Positions 9,923-21,400 of a stretch of DNA of 64,000 bases are shown in pieces. The DNA lies in the NCBI GenBank assembly GCA_003254885.1, contig QANT01000804.1, forward strand, positions 1 to 64,000, given 5' to 3'. A program made the position numbers and the translations under genes. Under the pieces are notes generated by a model. The model ran no database searches, was not told where the DNA came from, and saw nothing but the letters and a program-made list of their open reading frames with translations. Source of the stretch: Purshia tridentata (Eukaryota > Streptophyta > Magnoliopsida > Rosales > Rosaceae). Position 1 is the first letter of the stretch, and the number at the start of each line of letters is the position of its first letter.

Positions 9923-12900
9923 ATGCAACCTCGGAGGCATGATAATTTCAATAAGCAATCTCCGGCTTCTAGATTGGGTGCCCACCACCGGTACGAATCA
10001 GGTCCTGACCCGTATAGTAGTAGTAGTAGGAGGAGTAATATGCGGGGTGAGGCAACTGATCGATCTTTTAGGAGGAGTTTGAGCCCACGCGGATTACCAC
10101 GGGATGGGGGTGTGAGTCAAAGGACCGATTCTATTGAAAGGAGGGATTATGGTTGGAATTTGGGTGGTGGCAGGGTTGATCCCGTCCCGCGGAGGTCCAG
10201 GTCCAGGTCGCCACAGATGCCTTTCGGTGACTTGCAGAAAAGGCCACATTTTGATGAGGGGGTGGGGGTTTTGCGTAGGAGTTATTCGCCTCCACTACCA
10301 GCACCTGTTCCTTTGGAGTTGCGACACAGACATGAATTGACTGAGCCTGGAAAATATAGCGTGAATGATGATTTGAATAGTAGACGAGTTTATGGTTCGG
10401 AGCATAATGATTCTAGAATCAGTAAAGAAGAATTGAATGAAAGCAGATTGCCAGTTGGTGGTAAAAATGGGAAGCTGAGTCAAAAATCAATGCATACGGA
10501 AGATGGTGTGGTAAGAGGATCAAAATCTGTGTTTATCGAAGATGACAATGTACGACGAACATATTGGTCACCTTCAAAGCTGGGTCCTGTGTTAAATCAT
10601 GGGGAAAGTGGTGGCCACCTACCATCATCACCACGAAGTATGAATACACGCCATTTTGAGCAAGAAAGACTTCATTATCAAGACCCTATAGCACTGGATA
10701 GATTACCAGTAACAGAATCATACAAAGAAGGTGAGAAACCCATTTTTCTTTCAAGGGATGGTTTGTACCCCGTGATGTCAGGATCTCATTCGAAGGATTT
10801 TTTTGCTAGCTCTTCAACAGGGATAAGGAGTGAATTTCAGGATTCTTATCGGGATGGCCTGCACTTATCTTCTTTGGATGAATCTTCAAGGAATAGCCGG
10901 AAACTTACAGATTCCTTAAGCATTAATGCATATAGGGAAAGGCCGCTAGTAGATTCTTCTAGAGACCCTGATTCTGGGCAGAGGAACCTGACATTTTATC
11001 ATAGATGTAGTCCTACTAGAGGTGGTCATGATGACTATTTTTACCCCAGATCAAGGGGAGTGACAGTTGATGATCGTGGATATCCATCTGATGACTTACA
11101 CAAAGTGATGCCTACACGAGCACTACCCAACTATGATCATACCCGAATGGTTTATGATCATGGAAATTTGTCAAGACCTAGTATTATGCATCCTGTTGTG
11201 GACAGAATTGATAATACTGAGGATTCTTCTGGAAATTCGAGAAAGGGCATTTTTCTGACTAATCATACTTTAAAAAGGCAAGCACTACCAGACTACCCTG
11301 ATATAAACAGAATATCAGATGCATCAAAGCAGGGTGGGGAATATTTGGGTTCTGGATGCACACATGTCGAGTTTGGAAGGAGAATGCCACAAGATTATGA
11401 AATGTTGCATTTTGGTGCATCACAAGATCGTCAAATCTCACAACTGAAAGCAGATTATGGTTTTGAAAGAGATGCAAATCTGAAGTTTCAGGGCAGGCTG
11501 TCTCCTGTGTCTAAATATGATTCAGAAATGCATAGACATACTATTAGACTGCAGAGTATGCAGAGTATGAGAGAGGAGCTTGGAAGATATGAACCATCTG
11601 ATAGGGTGCTCAAAAGAAAATATGGTACTGAGGATGATAAAAGTATGCATAATCCTAGAACAATTATGTCAGGTAAGTGGAATGCGTCTAGAGAGTTCCA
11701 AGATTTATATGATAGTGGTGAAGAATGGGATGATGAAGATATAGGCTGTTTGTATACATCTGCATCAGCGGGATTTGACCATAATGAATACAGTATGGCT
11801 GACAGGCCATATGCCAGGCTAGGCCATCATGATAGATTTTCATCTGATGATTGGTTGCCATCTCAAGACTCTTTGTCACATGCTCAAAGTCATTCCGTGA
11901 GATTTTATAAACATGGTGATCGGTATATAAAGGGTAATCGAAAATCTGGTTATTTAAGTAGGCATAAGTCACACCATGTTGATATAAAAAGTGGCGTTCA
12001 TAAACAGCACAGAGTTTGGAAAAGAAATGATTATTATCTTGAGGATGTGCATGCAGGTGATGATAATGATGCTATCCCCTCAGAAAATGGGTTGAACTCT
12101 GCAGATCCTGAGCCATCTGAGGACTCTGAGGAGTTTAAGCAACTAGTAAATGAAGCCTTTTTAAAGTACTCTAAAAGGTTAAATATGAACCCAGGTGTTC
12201 GGAGAAGATACAAGGAACAAGGAAAGGCTGGTACTTTGTTCTGCATCGTATGTGGCCGAAGGTCTGTTTTCTTTTCTGTGACGTTCTTTCTAAGTGGGGC
12301 ACCTGTTATCATCTTTTCATTCTGGAGTTTTTTAGTATTACTCCTATAGATGCAGTCAACTGAGTTTCAGTAACTCTAAAGGTTACTTGGGTTTTCTTAG
12401 GACTTTCACATTATCGATAATTTAATTTGATTGTATAGTTGTTTGGGTAATGTTTAGAGTTGGATGGTGAATGGGAATCAATTTGGTTCGGGGGGAATGA
12501 ATCTTTGGTGAACTTCACAATGTTGGTAAAACCATTAAAGTCATGTCATGATGCTACTTCAAGTGGCTTTTATGACATTATATATTTTGAAAATTAAGAC
12601 TCTTGGTCTTTTGATTCTGTCCATTTTGTTTGTTGGTTAACTGCCTCCTAATAGAGAATGGTGTCTGTGGAGTTGTTCATTCACCATTCATGGTTGAAAT
12701 TTCCACATAAAGTGGCTTTTTCAGTGGGTCATAGTCCAGCAGATAATGATAATAATAAATTGCAGATGCATTGGGTAATAGTTTTAGGTTTTGTTGTTGC
12801 ATTGAGAATATAAAAATTTGATCATTGTTTGATGTGGAGGGATATTATGTACGTATGGCATTTTGAGTCTCAAATGCAGCAGTTAGAAGGAGAATAGTGT

Positions 12901-15338
12901 CAAATGAGGTGCTTGGCTTGAAATGATTCATTTAAATGGCCTCTCATAAACTTTGGTGCAGTGATAGTAGTAGCTACAATAGCCATTAGGGCTAGCCCAA
13001 GTGGTGAGAGAGGGTGGAGAAATTTGTTAGGATTAGGATAAGTCAAAGGTTCGATCTCTTCCAATGCAACCAAAAAAAATAGTAGCTACAATCTTAGGCA
13101 TTTTGGTGTTGTGCTAATATCCAGGTCGAAATGGGTAGAGGATTTGAGTTGTATTTATATATATTATGTTCATATTAAATTTTAACTCTTTAGACAACAT
13201 ATAGAATGCTTTAAATGTATTAGACAATGATGAATATGCCTCACAAGCTGCTTTAAAGTGCTAAGTAGTGCAGTTGCATATGTATCTATAGTGGGTAAGA
13301 AAGTGGAAAGAAGGTTTTTTCGTGGAAGTTTGAGTAATAGGCTTTGTGGGATTACAATGTGTGCGAGAGTAGGTTTAAAGTTTAAAGTTTCCTTTCCCAA
13401 GAGCACCTGGAGTGATCTAAGAAGTCAATGACATTGAGATCAAGCGTTTGGTTTTCTGTTTGAGAAGATAAACTAGTTTTGGAGACCAGTAATGATTGGA
13501 TAACATACTGGTTGATCCTTTGTGTGAAGTGAGCTGCTTATATTGAAATGAGTATTAACCTGTAGTCTGTTAGAATTTTTTTACCTAACCCAAGAGATTG
13601 TTAATTGAGAAATAGGGGATAAGAAGCTTCCGTGACCAATTTTAGTTTTTAATAGTACGATCTTTCTGGCTGCAGACATGGGAAGACATTGGTTTTGGGG
13701 TTCTTGAATGTGTAGCCTACTAGCCTTCTTCCAATATGCTATTGAAGATGATCTGGAGTTTTAGAAAAGATGATTGGAACCCAAATTATAAATAAGAAAA
13801 TGCCATAAAGCCTTGGGGGGTGAAATTAAGAAAGCAATCATTTTAAGATGGGCATTGGTTTGTTTCGTTACCCTCCAAGTTTTATGGGTACTTGTACCTT
13901 TATGAGGATCTTTTGTTGTGTCAGATTTTGTCTTAAATTTGATACAAGTCTACCCCAAGTATGATAAAAGGAGGCTGTGGTAGTTTGTAGCTGTATAAAG
14001 CTTGTTCACATCTTATGGATGTGCTTACTTGATATGAGGGGATCATTGAAGCCTTGTAACAAATGAAGTGAGATGATTAATTTAAATCAAAAAAGTCTGT
14101 AGCAGTTTAGGGTTTTGTTTCACCATTGATTTCTGCCTCAAACTTTTTTATGATGCTATGGAATTTTTCTATTTTTTTTGGTTATGTGATAATTCTTATT
14201 ATATTTTGGCCTGAGTTATATGATAATTATTAGTGCATGACATTTTTATATAGTTCATTTGGCATGTTTAAATGGGATACCATTGATGTTTCTACCCTCT
14301 GTATTTATTGGTAGAATGATACTCACGTAGAATGTGTTCTTTTGCAATTGTTTATCTATCTATGCTTTTACAGCTTGTCAAAGGAATTCATGGATACTCA
14401 ACGCTTGGTAACACATGCATATATGTCTCACAAAGTTGGTTTGAGGGCACAGCACTTGGGTCTTCTCAAAGCAGTTTGTGTTCTGTTGGGGTGGAGTACT
14501 GTTGTCCCCTCTGACACAGTCACATTGGTTCCCCAGGTGTTGCCCCATTCAGAAGCTTGGGATCAGAGGGAAGATTTGATTCTCTGGCCTCCACTCATTA
14601 TTGTTCACAATATTTCTATGTCAGACAACAATCCTGAAAGTTGGAAGGTTGTAACGATTGAAGCCCTTGAGGCTTTTCTAAGAGGTGAGTGACTCTGTGT
14701 TTTAACTGTTTGTAAAACATCTGACTGTAAAAATTTCAGGATAGAGTAAAGTGATCAATTTTGAGCATAAATTTGATATAAAATGAAGTGAAACTAGAAA
14801 ATAAGAATAAACTGCATCATGTTGTATGATCCAAAATTGTTAACATGCACTATTTGAGTCAATGACAACATTCTGGTTGCGTGGATATTTATTGGCTTCG
14901 AATTAGTTGGGGATAGAATAACAATTATTTGTTCTGAATTCCATCTTTGGTTTCTTAATGCTCCATGAAATGGCAGGTAAAGGTTTAATCAGAGGAAGAA
15001 TCAAGCTGTGCCTAGGTAAACCTGCTGACCAAAGTGTAATGGTGGTTAAGTTCTTGGGAACCTTTACTGGGCTTGGGGATGCAGAGAGGATTCATAAGTA
15101 TTTTGCAGAACATAAGCGTGGCAGAGTAGATTTTGAGCGAGCAATATCCAACAGTGGAAAAATCGTGGAAGCAGGAACACAGGGAGACAATGCGGAGGAG
15201 CGATTTTTATATGGGTATATGGGGATTGTGGAGGACTTGGATAGGGTAGATTTTCATACCAGGAACTGGTGTGTGATAAAGAGCAAGAAGGAGATTCAAG
15301 ACCTGGCCAATGCTCCTGTCAAACACGACGAGAGATAG
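9923..15338 (+). CDS. XS-domain protein with Arg/Ser-rich N-terminus and zf-XS-like finger
   Basis: Exons 9923-12261, 14374-14684 and 14977-15338 join in phase to 1003 residues; all introns are GT-AG. The start is the first ATG after the leader (MQPRRHDNF). Residues 1 to about 740 are hydrophilic and low in known domains, with RRSRSRSPQ near residue 90, many SR/RS/RD pairs and an acidic patch (SGEEWDDEDIG) near 610. A CxxC-type finger (LFCIVCG, completed across the splice by SLSKEFMDTQRLVTHAYMSH) is followed by the XS domain from about 850: LILWPPLIIVHN, AFLRG, MVVKFLGTFTGLGDAERIH. The XS domain is an RNA-recognition fold of the SGS3/IDN2 silencing family; a role with dsRNA or small-RNA pathways is inferred from family only. 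Intron 1 (2.1 kb) holds a SINE. The long RS-rich extension is unusual next to SGS3 and could suggest a nuclear or splicing-related location. Well supported as a gene; exact function unknown. Confidence 0.9.
12981..13079 (+). mobile_element. tRNA-derived SINE with 13-bp target duplication
   Basis: It contains a box-A-like TAGCCCAAGTGG at about 12993 and a box-B-like GGTTCGATCTC at about 13039, and ends in an A-rich tail. It is flanked by TAGTAGCTACAAT at 12968-12980 and again at 13080-13092. The length is about 99 bp. It lies in intron 1 of the XS gene in the sense direction. The intact duplication suggests a fairly young insertion. Confidence 0.8.
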
Positions 15339-16666
15339 CTCCTAGCTGTGCACAAACACTAATTTAAGGATTATGCTTTAGGTTACCTTCCTCGAGGATA
15401 AACCAAAAGAGAACAGAAGGGAAAATATTTGAAAATATCATGTAAAAAACTTAAAAAGTCGTATCCAGTTTTTGCTTTCAGTGCAATACTTGTATCGAAC
15501 CTATGGAAAGTTCACTATTTTTCTTGTTAGGCCTCTTGCCTTTATATAAAACCGAATTTACTATTTATGATTTGATTAGAAGGAAATGCGAATTAATCTG
15601 ACACAAAAGTGCGGATGCGGATGCCACTTTTCGGTGATTCAAGAAGGTTTACCTTCGTCAAATTTAAATTTTGGTAATTTTTTGGTTTATTCATTTAGCA
15701 GATTGATGCAAATTACACTCGTCTTCCAAATGGCAAACCCAAAATGGTTGAGATGAGGGTTTCTTGTTCTACCATTATTCTTATTGTGCATTTTATGGCT
15801 ATTGATTTGCCAAGTTGTAGAAATTGTTGTTTCCGAATACAATTCTCATAGAAATGCCAGAGATACTATTCTTTATTTTCTTAAAGCTAATCATGGAAAC
15901 AGCTTTAAAAACAGACGACCATGTTCCTACAATTAGCATATCATTTCTTTGCAAGTTGGTTTTACCAAAAGTTATATTCATGGGTTTAATATGGTATCAG
16001 AACTTCGATTAAAAGAAAAAAACAAATGGTATCAGAACATCTGTATTAAAACATCTGCATGGAGGGAACAGCCAAGTGTCTGCAGCCCTAGTGACTGTGA
16101 GTCTCTGAGTAGGGAATGAGAGTTAGCATGGTCCCACTCACGAATCTTGCAAGGAAGAGTTGTACCTATAAGCTTAACACCTGCAACATCCATGGTTGAA
16201 TATATCTACTCGTTTAACTGTAATGCTCAAAAGTCTTGGGAAGTTAAGATATAATAACAAATCCTACACAGAAAAGTTTACTCCTAACATTCTCATCCCT
16301 TTACTATGTGGAATTTATGGTGTGGTCGGAATGTGTTTGGCTTTACAACAAGCCTCTCAATGCTCTCAAAGTTGTTATCCAAGCACGCCTGCACTGATTC
16401 CATAAAGGCCAATCTGAACTAGATTGGTTATGCACAACAAGGTTGGCATTGTGCATAACCAATCTAAATCCTTATTGCTTGAAAACCCCATCAAGCTATT
16501 TTTCTGAAGCCTAGTTTCTTCCATCCACCAATGTGCTGTCTCTCTGAAATGATACAAATCTCACTTGGTTTTTCTCAAAAACAGAAAAAGTTATCCCATG
16601 GACACCCTACCCTAGTATCAATTTTTCAAGAAGAAGAAATTATAAAATTGGAGATACAAACCAGTA
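15339..16666. other. XS gene 3' flank and intergenic sequence
   Basis: The first 200-300 bases are probably the XS gene 3' UTR. Beyond that it is AT-rich with no supportable gene. Two ATGGTATCAGAAC sequences at about 15990 and 16026 resemble retrotransposon primer-binding sites but lack any LTR context that I can see. Confidence 0.5.
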
Positions 16667-16900
16667 TACTCTAATTCCCCTAGAATATAGCTATAGGGCT
16701 GCAAGAAGATCTTTTCTTAAGATTTTCCTCATCTCCTTTGGAAGTTGAGATACTTGATGCCATAGGCAAAGACAAAGAAGAATAGGAGCACGAAACCAAT
16801 ATGAGCCACAGCAACTGCACCAAGAAAGTCATATTCAAAACCTAACCTACTCTTAAGGTAAATCTTCACTGACATGGGAGGTTCTCCAGGAACTTCAACT
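16667..16900 (-). pseudogene. Duplicate of the ABCG terminal exon and 3' UTR
   Basis: This repeats 18409-18648 with only a few differences, including a short insertion/deletion near GGGCTG and single substitutions. It covers the 3' UTR start, the stop codon and most of the last coding exon of the ABCG gene. It stops exactly at the N at 16901. It could be a real partial duplication, but the match ending at an assembly N makes an unmerged contig overlap or a second haplotype more likely. Confidence 0.75.
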
Positions 16901-16901
16901 N
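16901..16901. other. Assembly N at a duplicated contig end
   Basis: A single undetermined base directly after the truncated ABCG exon copy. Sequence after it (ATTAAAATGAATATC...) does not continue the exon, unlike 18649 onward. Confidence 0.7.
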
Positions 16902-18408
16902 ATTAAAATGAATATCAACCAGCAAAGAAGCGCGAAAAGGTAGGGTTTGCTTAAGGCTTGAGGCTTTTCATGTTCTCTGCCTCTGTTACTTTCACTCTCA
17001 CTTTCAAAAAGACTGTGATTTTACGGAATCTTGGGCGATTTTACGAAATCTTGGGTGAACAATTGCCTTTTTGACTGAGATGGATGACTTGTTGCAATTT
17101 TTCAGAACATATGGAAATCCTCCAAACTACAGTATGTGGTCCTTCATGTTTTTTTATTCTTATTGTGACAATTTCTATGATGGGTGTTTAGTTTTGTATT
17201 CTTCTGTCTCTATAGTGGGAAAAGTTCTATTTCTTTATTATGGTGGGTGTGAGCTGTGTGTGCATGTGACTATGGCTGTGTATATGTGTGTTTTGGCTTC
17301 TACTGTTTTTGCAGCATATGTGTGTTAGATGGGACCAATGAATGATAATGAGCTTCTAGTGCATTTACTGTATATCTATACTTGGTAGCTAATTAAATAA
17401 TTGGTGGTTAGGAAAAGGACAGTGGAATAGATACTTTTTTAGTTAATTAGTAGTTAATTAGACAAATTATGATGAGTTGATAGATTTATGAATAAACTAT
17501 TTAATTAGTCTAACAAATTATGGCTTTAATGGTGCTGGTTGTTTTTTATTGTTGAGAAATTGCATTGAGAAATGTCTCTTATGATTGTTGGTGTTGTTGT
17601 CTCACAGTTTTTTCACCTTTCCGATTCAACACCACAAGGAGAAAAAATACCCATGACACCACCAAAATGATCCACACTCTCTTCGACCTTGTTCGAAGCA
17701 TAGCAATTTGCGACTCCATTTTGTGTTGCCTCCGGATCAACCCAGGGATCACTTGCTTGCACCTCTCACAACTAGGAGGATCAACCCACTTGAAAAAATT
17801 GCAACCTCGAACTCTGCTGCAAAACCAAAATAGAGACACCTAACTCATAATCCATAAATGAAATAAGAACCAAGTCTAGAAATGAACAAACCCAGAAATT
17901 CTGGCAACTCAGAATCATCATACCCCCTGCAACATCCCTCGAACCTTCTTCCAGGATTAGCATCAGTCCATGCCGTCAATCGCAATGCCGGCATCTCGCA
18001 ATAACAATACAGTGCATGAGCTGGTTCCATTTTTACAAAATCAGCTTTTTCTCTCCTTTGAGTACGAAGAAAGAATTTAATATATCCTCTGCACAAGGGT
18101 TGGAGTTGACAAGGTGGGAAAAAAAAGGAAAAATGGTGGGAAACTCTTGACATGTGTGGCGGGAAATCGAGATGAGGGGGTTGGGTGTTGGGGTTGATTA
18201 AACACTGGGGCAAAATGTCGAAATTGCCCATTTAAACTGTCACATGATAGGCATGTGATCTGTTTTCGACGGCCGTTAGCTAAAAATTGACGGAAATCCC
18301 TTATTTGACTGTTAAGTGAAATTTAAGTCCTTCCCAATGTACTTTTGAATGAGGGGTCCTGATTTGGCTCCGACACCATATGTGAGGTCCTTTTCATAAT
18401 ATTTTCCC
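16902..18408. other. Insertion-like block carrying the GRF gene
   Basis: 1.5 kb between the N and the genuine ABCG 3' UTR, absent from the shorter exon copy's flank. Besides the GRF gene it has a 20-bp direct repeat (GATTTTACG-AATCTTGGG twice, about 17017-17056) and, at 18270-18390, a GACGGAAATCCCTTATTTGA-type stretch seen near many transposon-associated plant GRF genes. I could not find inverted ends. It is either the normal downstream flank on another haplotype or a DNA-transposon insertion. Confidence 0.35.
17579..18030 (-). CDS. Small GRF-type zinc-finger protein with C-terminal membrane segment
   Basis: Exons 18030-17924 and 17816-17579 (minus strand) join through a GT-AG intron to 114 residues, starting MEPAHALYCYCEM. 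The GRF finger is visible: CYCEMPALRLTAWTDANPG, then RRFEGCCRG joined to CNFFKWVDPPSCERC, giving the usual CxC...RT-like...NPGRRF...C...C pattern, with L-T in place of R-T. A hydrophobic segment (VWIILVVSWVFFLLVVL) lies near residues 88-104. This matches the plant 'At4g04775-like' family, abundant and often transposon-associated; its biochemical role is unknown. An upstream in-frame ATG exists at 18231, but the family start fits 18030. It lies between the two ABCG terminal-exon copies. The intact frame and splice sites argue for a real gene. Confidence 0.75.
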
Positions 18409-18476
18409 TACTCTAATTCCCCTAGAATATAGCTATTGGGCTGTGTATGCAAGAAGATCTTTTCTTAAGATTTTCC

Positions 18477-21400
18477 TCATCTCCTTTGGAAGTTGAGATA
18501 CTTGATACCATAGGCAAAGACAAAGAAGAATAGGAGCACGAAACCAATATGAGCCACAGCAACTGCACCAAGAAAGTCATATTCAAAACCTAACCTACTC
18601 TTAAGGTAAATCTTCACTGACATGGGTGGTTCTCCAGGAACTTCAACTAATGAAGTTTTGTCTCCCACTTGGGATGTCACAAGTCCATAAATTGTCCAAG
18701 CAACTGGAGAAGCCCAGTAGTACCACCTCCACCATATTGGGATTTGCTGCAAAAACATGAGCAAGTATAAAATGTCAGCATTTCTTTTTTAGAATAACAT
18801 TTATAGTCATTAAAATGTTCTAACTAAAATCATGTCACTAGACTTTATGAGTTTTTAGCATTGTAGGTAAAATTTTAATTATAATCATGAAATCTTTCCT
18901 ACAGACTAATTCTGTCAAATGCTCGTTAGTGGAGTTTTGAGTCTCACAAAATGATTAGCATTGATGAATATGATTTGTAATTAGAAAATCTTGACATTTT
19001 AATGACTCGTTTATGCACTGCTAATTCTAAACCTAAAGATCTCGCAATTCATAGCTTGCATGGTCGCGTACGGATACTTACCATCCTAGGGATGAGGAAA
19101 CCAGAGAACAGGTTCCAGAAGCTTAGGAAAAAGGACATCACTATGGCAGCAATTTGGTGGCCTGGTGTTAGAGCTACAAGCATCATGCCATACAATGTGA
19201 AGTAGATAAAGCACATCAATATAAAGTAGTAGAACCATAAAAACTTTTCAACTCGCCAAGGGAACCCAATCATTGAATAAAGGATGAAACTATACACCAG
19301 AGTTTGAACTGCAATGTAAATTATCTCAATTGCTACCTGCAGGGCATGAGAAAATTAATATATTATGATTAATTATCTCGATGAGAAAATCTGTTTGTTT
19401 TAATTTTACTCTTGCATCGAATTTACTGACTTGGCTTAATATCAAGGTTTCAGATTCTTTCACCTGAGCGAATGCATAAGGCAATGCAGAGTACATGCCC
19501 GCTGCCCTTTCACGGTAGAAGACTGTTCTCTCAATTGCCACAATAGGCTGCACTGAGGAGGTGTTGGTGGCTCCAAGGAATAGAATAGAAGCATACATAG
19601 CTCCGACCAGATTTAGTACATCTTGTTCCTTGTGCCTATTGACATAATATTTTGCAATGAACTTTAGATACATGTACAATACAAAAGCAAAGTAATAGAC
19701 TTGATAGTGTACTTCATTGTAGAAGCTTGTTGGTAACATGAATTAGAGGTTTCTGGCATGATTTTCTAATGAAGAGTTCCATGATGTGACAAGATTTTCT
19801 TGTAACATTTTCTTTTCCCTTTTCCTTTCATGCAAAATCTAGCAGTAAAAGTTGAAAATAATGTGCTTGTTGCATGTGGGATTATCAAATTAAGGTTGCA
19901 TGATTAATTGTATATGGGTCAGTCAGTGAACCACAACCATATCATGCCTAGATTAAAAAAATTATCTTGACAAGAACAGAAAAATAAGAAATCATAAGAC
20001 TTACGTTTGATCTCCTTTGTTCCAGAAAATAAGTCCAAAAATAGTACCGACAACTATGGTCAAGAACAACCGGATGGCATTGTATGGTGGGTTCCTCCAG
20101 TATGACCAGTGTTGTTTCCAGAAGCAAGCATTGCATTGAGTAATAAAAGATTGAGAGTATTTGGTGGGGAAGTAAAGGTCTTTGGATCCTGGGACTGGAG
20201 TGCTTAGCTCTTTGATAAGTTCTTGATTCTTCCTGGAAAAGAGGAATCAAATGATTTAAACAATGTACTAGTGTATTACAGAAGAATAATTTGAAAAAGG
20301 AGGAACATCAATGCAAGTACAGTTATGGTCTTAAATGTGCCACTTACTTATAAAGTTCAGACTTAGCATAAATATCGGCAAAATCCACACCAAGTGAAGT
20401 CTCAACTGGAGAAGAACTGATTTCCAACATCCATGTTGCAGGATTGTAACCATCTCTGATCTTAGTAACTCCTGGAATAGCCTGCAAGAGGTTACAGAGA
20501 TTTGTTTGACTAAAAATACGGTGAGTTACAACATATCAACTAATATTGACAATGGCACAATTAATACCTACTTCAAAATATTCTATGAGCTTCTGAGAAC
20601 AGTGACCAAGGGGTCCAGCATAAATGACTTGTCCACCTCTCTTCATCAGCAGTAGCTGTGAGAAAAATGATCAAATTGAAGTTAAGAGGCTAACAACAAC
20701 TACAAAATAGCAGAGTCTTGTCACTAATTTCAGAGAATGTGAAATGTCAGATACCTCATCAAAGGCTTCAAAAATGTCTATGCTTGGCTGGTGAATAGTG
20801 CATACAAGAGTCCGCCCTGTATCCACAGTATTTCTCACTGTACGCATGACAATTGCAGCAGCTCTCGCATCAAGACCTGATGTTGGCTCATCCATGAAGA
20901 TTATGGAGGGATTCGCAACCAATTCTACAGCTACGGTTAGTCTCTTTCTCTGTTCTGTTGACAGACCATCTATTCCAGGAAGGCCTACTAGAGAGTTCCT
21001 CAGGGGGTTTAGCTCAACCAACTCCATGACTTCCTCCACAAACATCTATATATCAGAAGGAAGAAAAAGTATGATAAATATACATTGTTGGTCAGGAAAT
21101 TTAAATCTGTGCATTAAACAATTTTAATTTCGCAAAAATAAAGGTTATTAAGCGTAAAAACAGTTGAGGACCTTGTTCTGGCCTTGAAAAAACTACATAT
21201 ATATATATATATATGCACAAGAATGCAGTGGGTTCAGAGACTAATAAGAATAAATAAAATCAACTAGGAATTTTGTGACAGAAGAAGATGCCTTTCGTGT
21301 TTCCTTTGTTATGTCCTTGGCAAGACGCATCCAGGCAGAGTACACAAGGGATTCATAAACAGTTACAGTTGGAGAATGAATATCATTTTGTTCACAATAA

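Noticed and set aside
15990-16041. Two TGGTATCAGAAC sequences resembling primer-binding sites
   Set aside because: No LTR end, gag or other retrotransposon part lies beside them. The sequence is also short enough to recur by chance.
17071-17328. 85-codon plus-strand open frame beginning MTEMDDLLQFF
   Set aside because: The frame dissolves into Tyr/Val/Cys-rich sequence without a recognisable domain, and it lies in the non-coding flank of the GRF gene.
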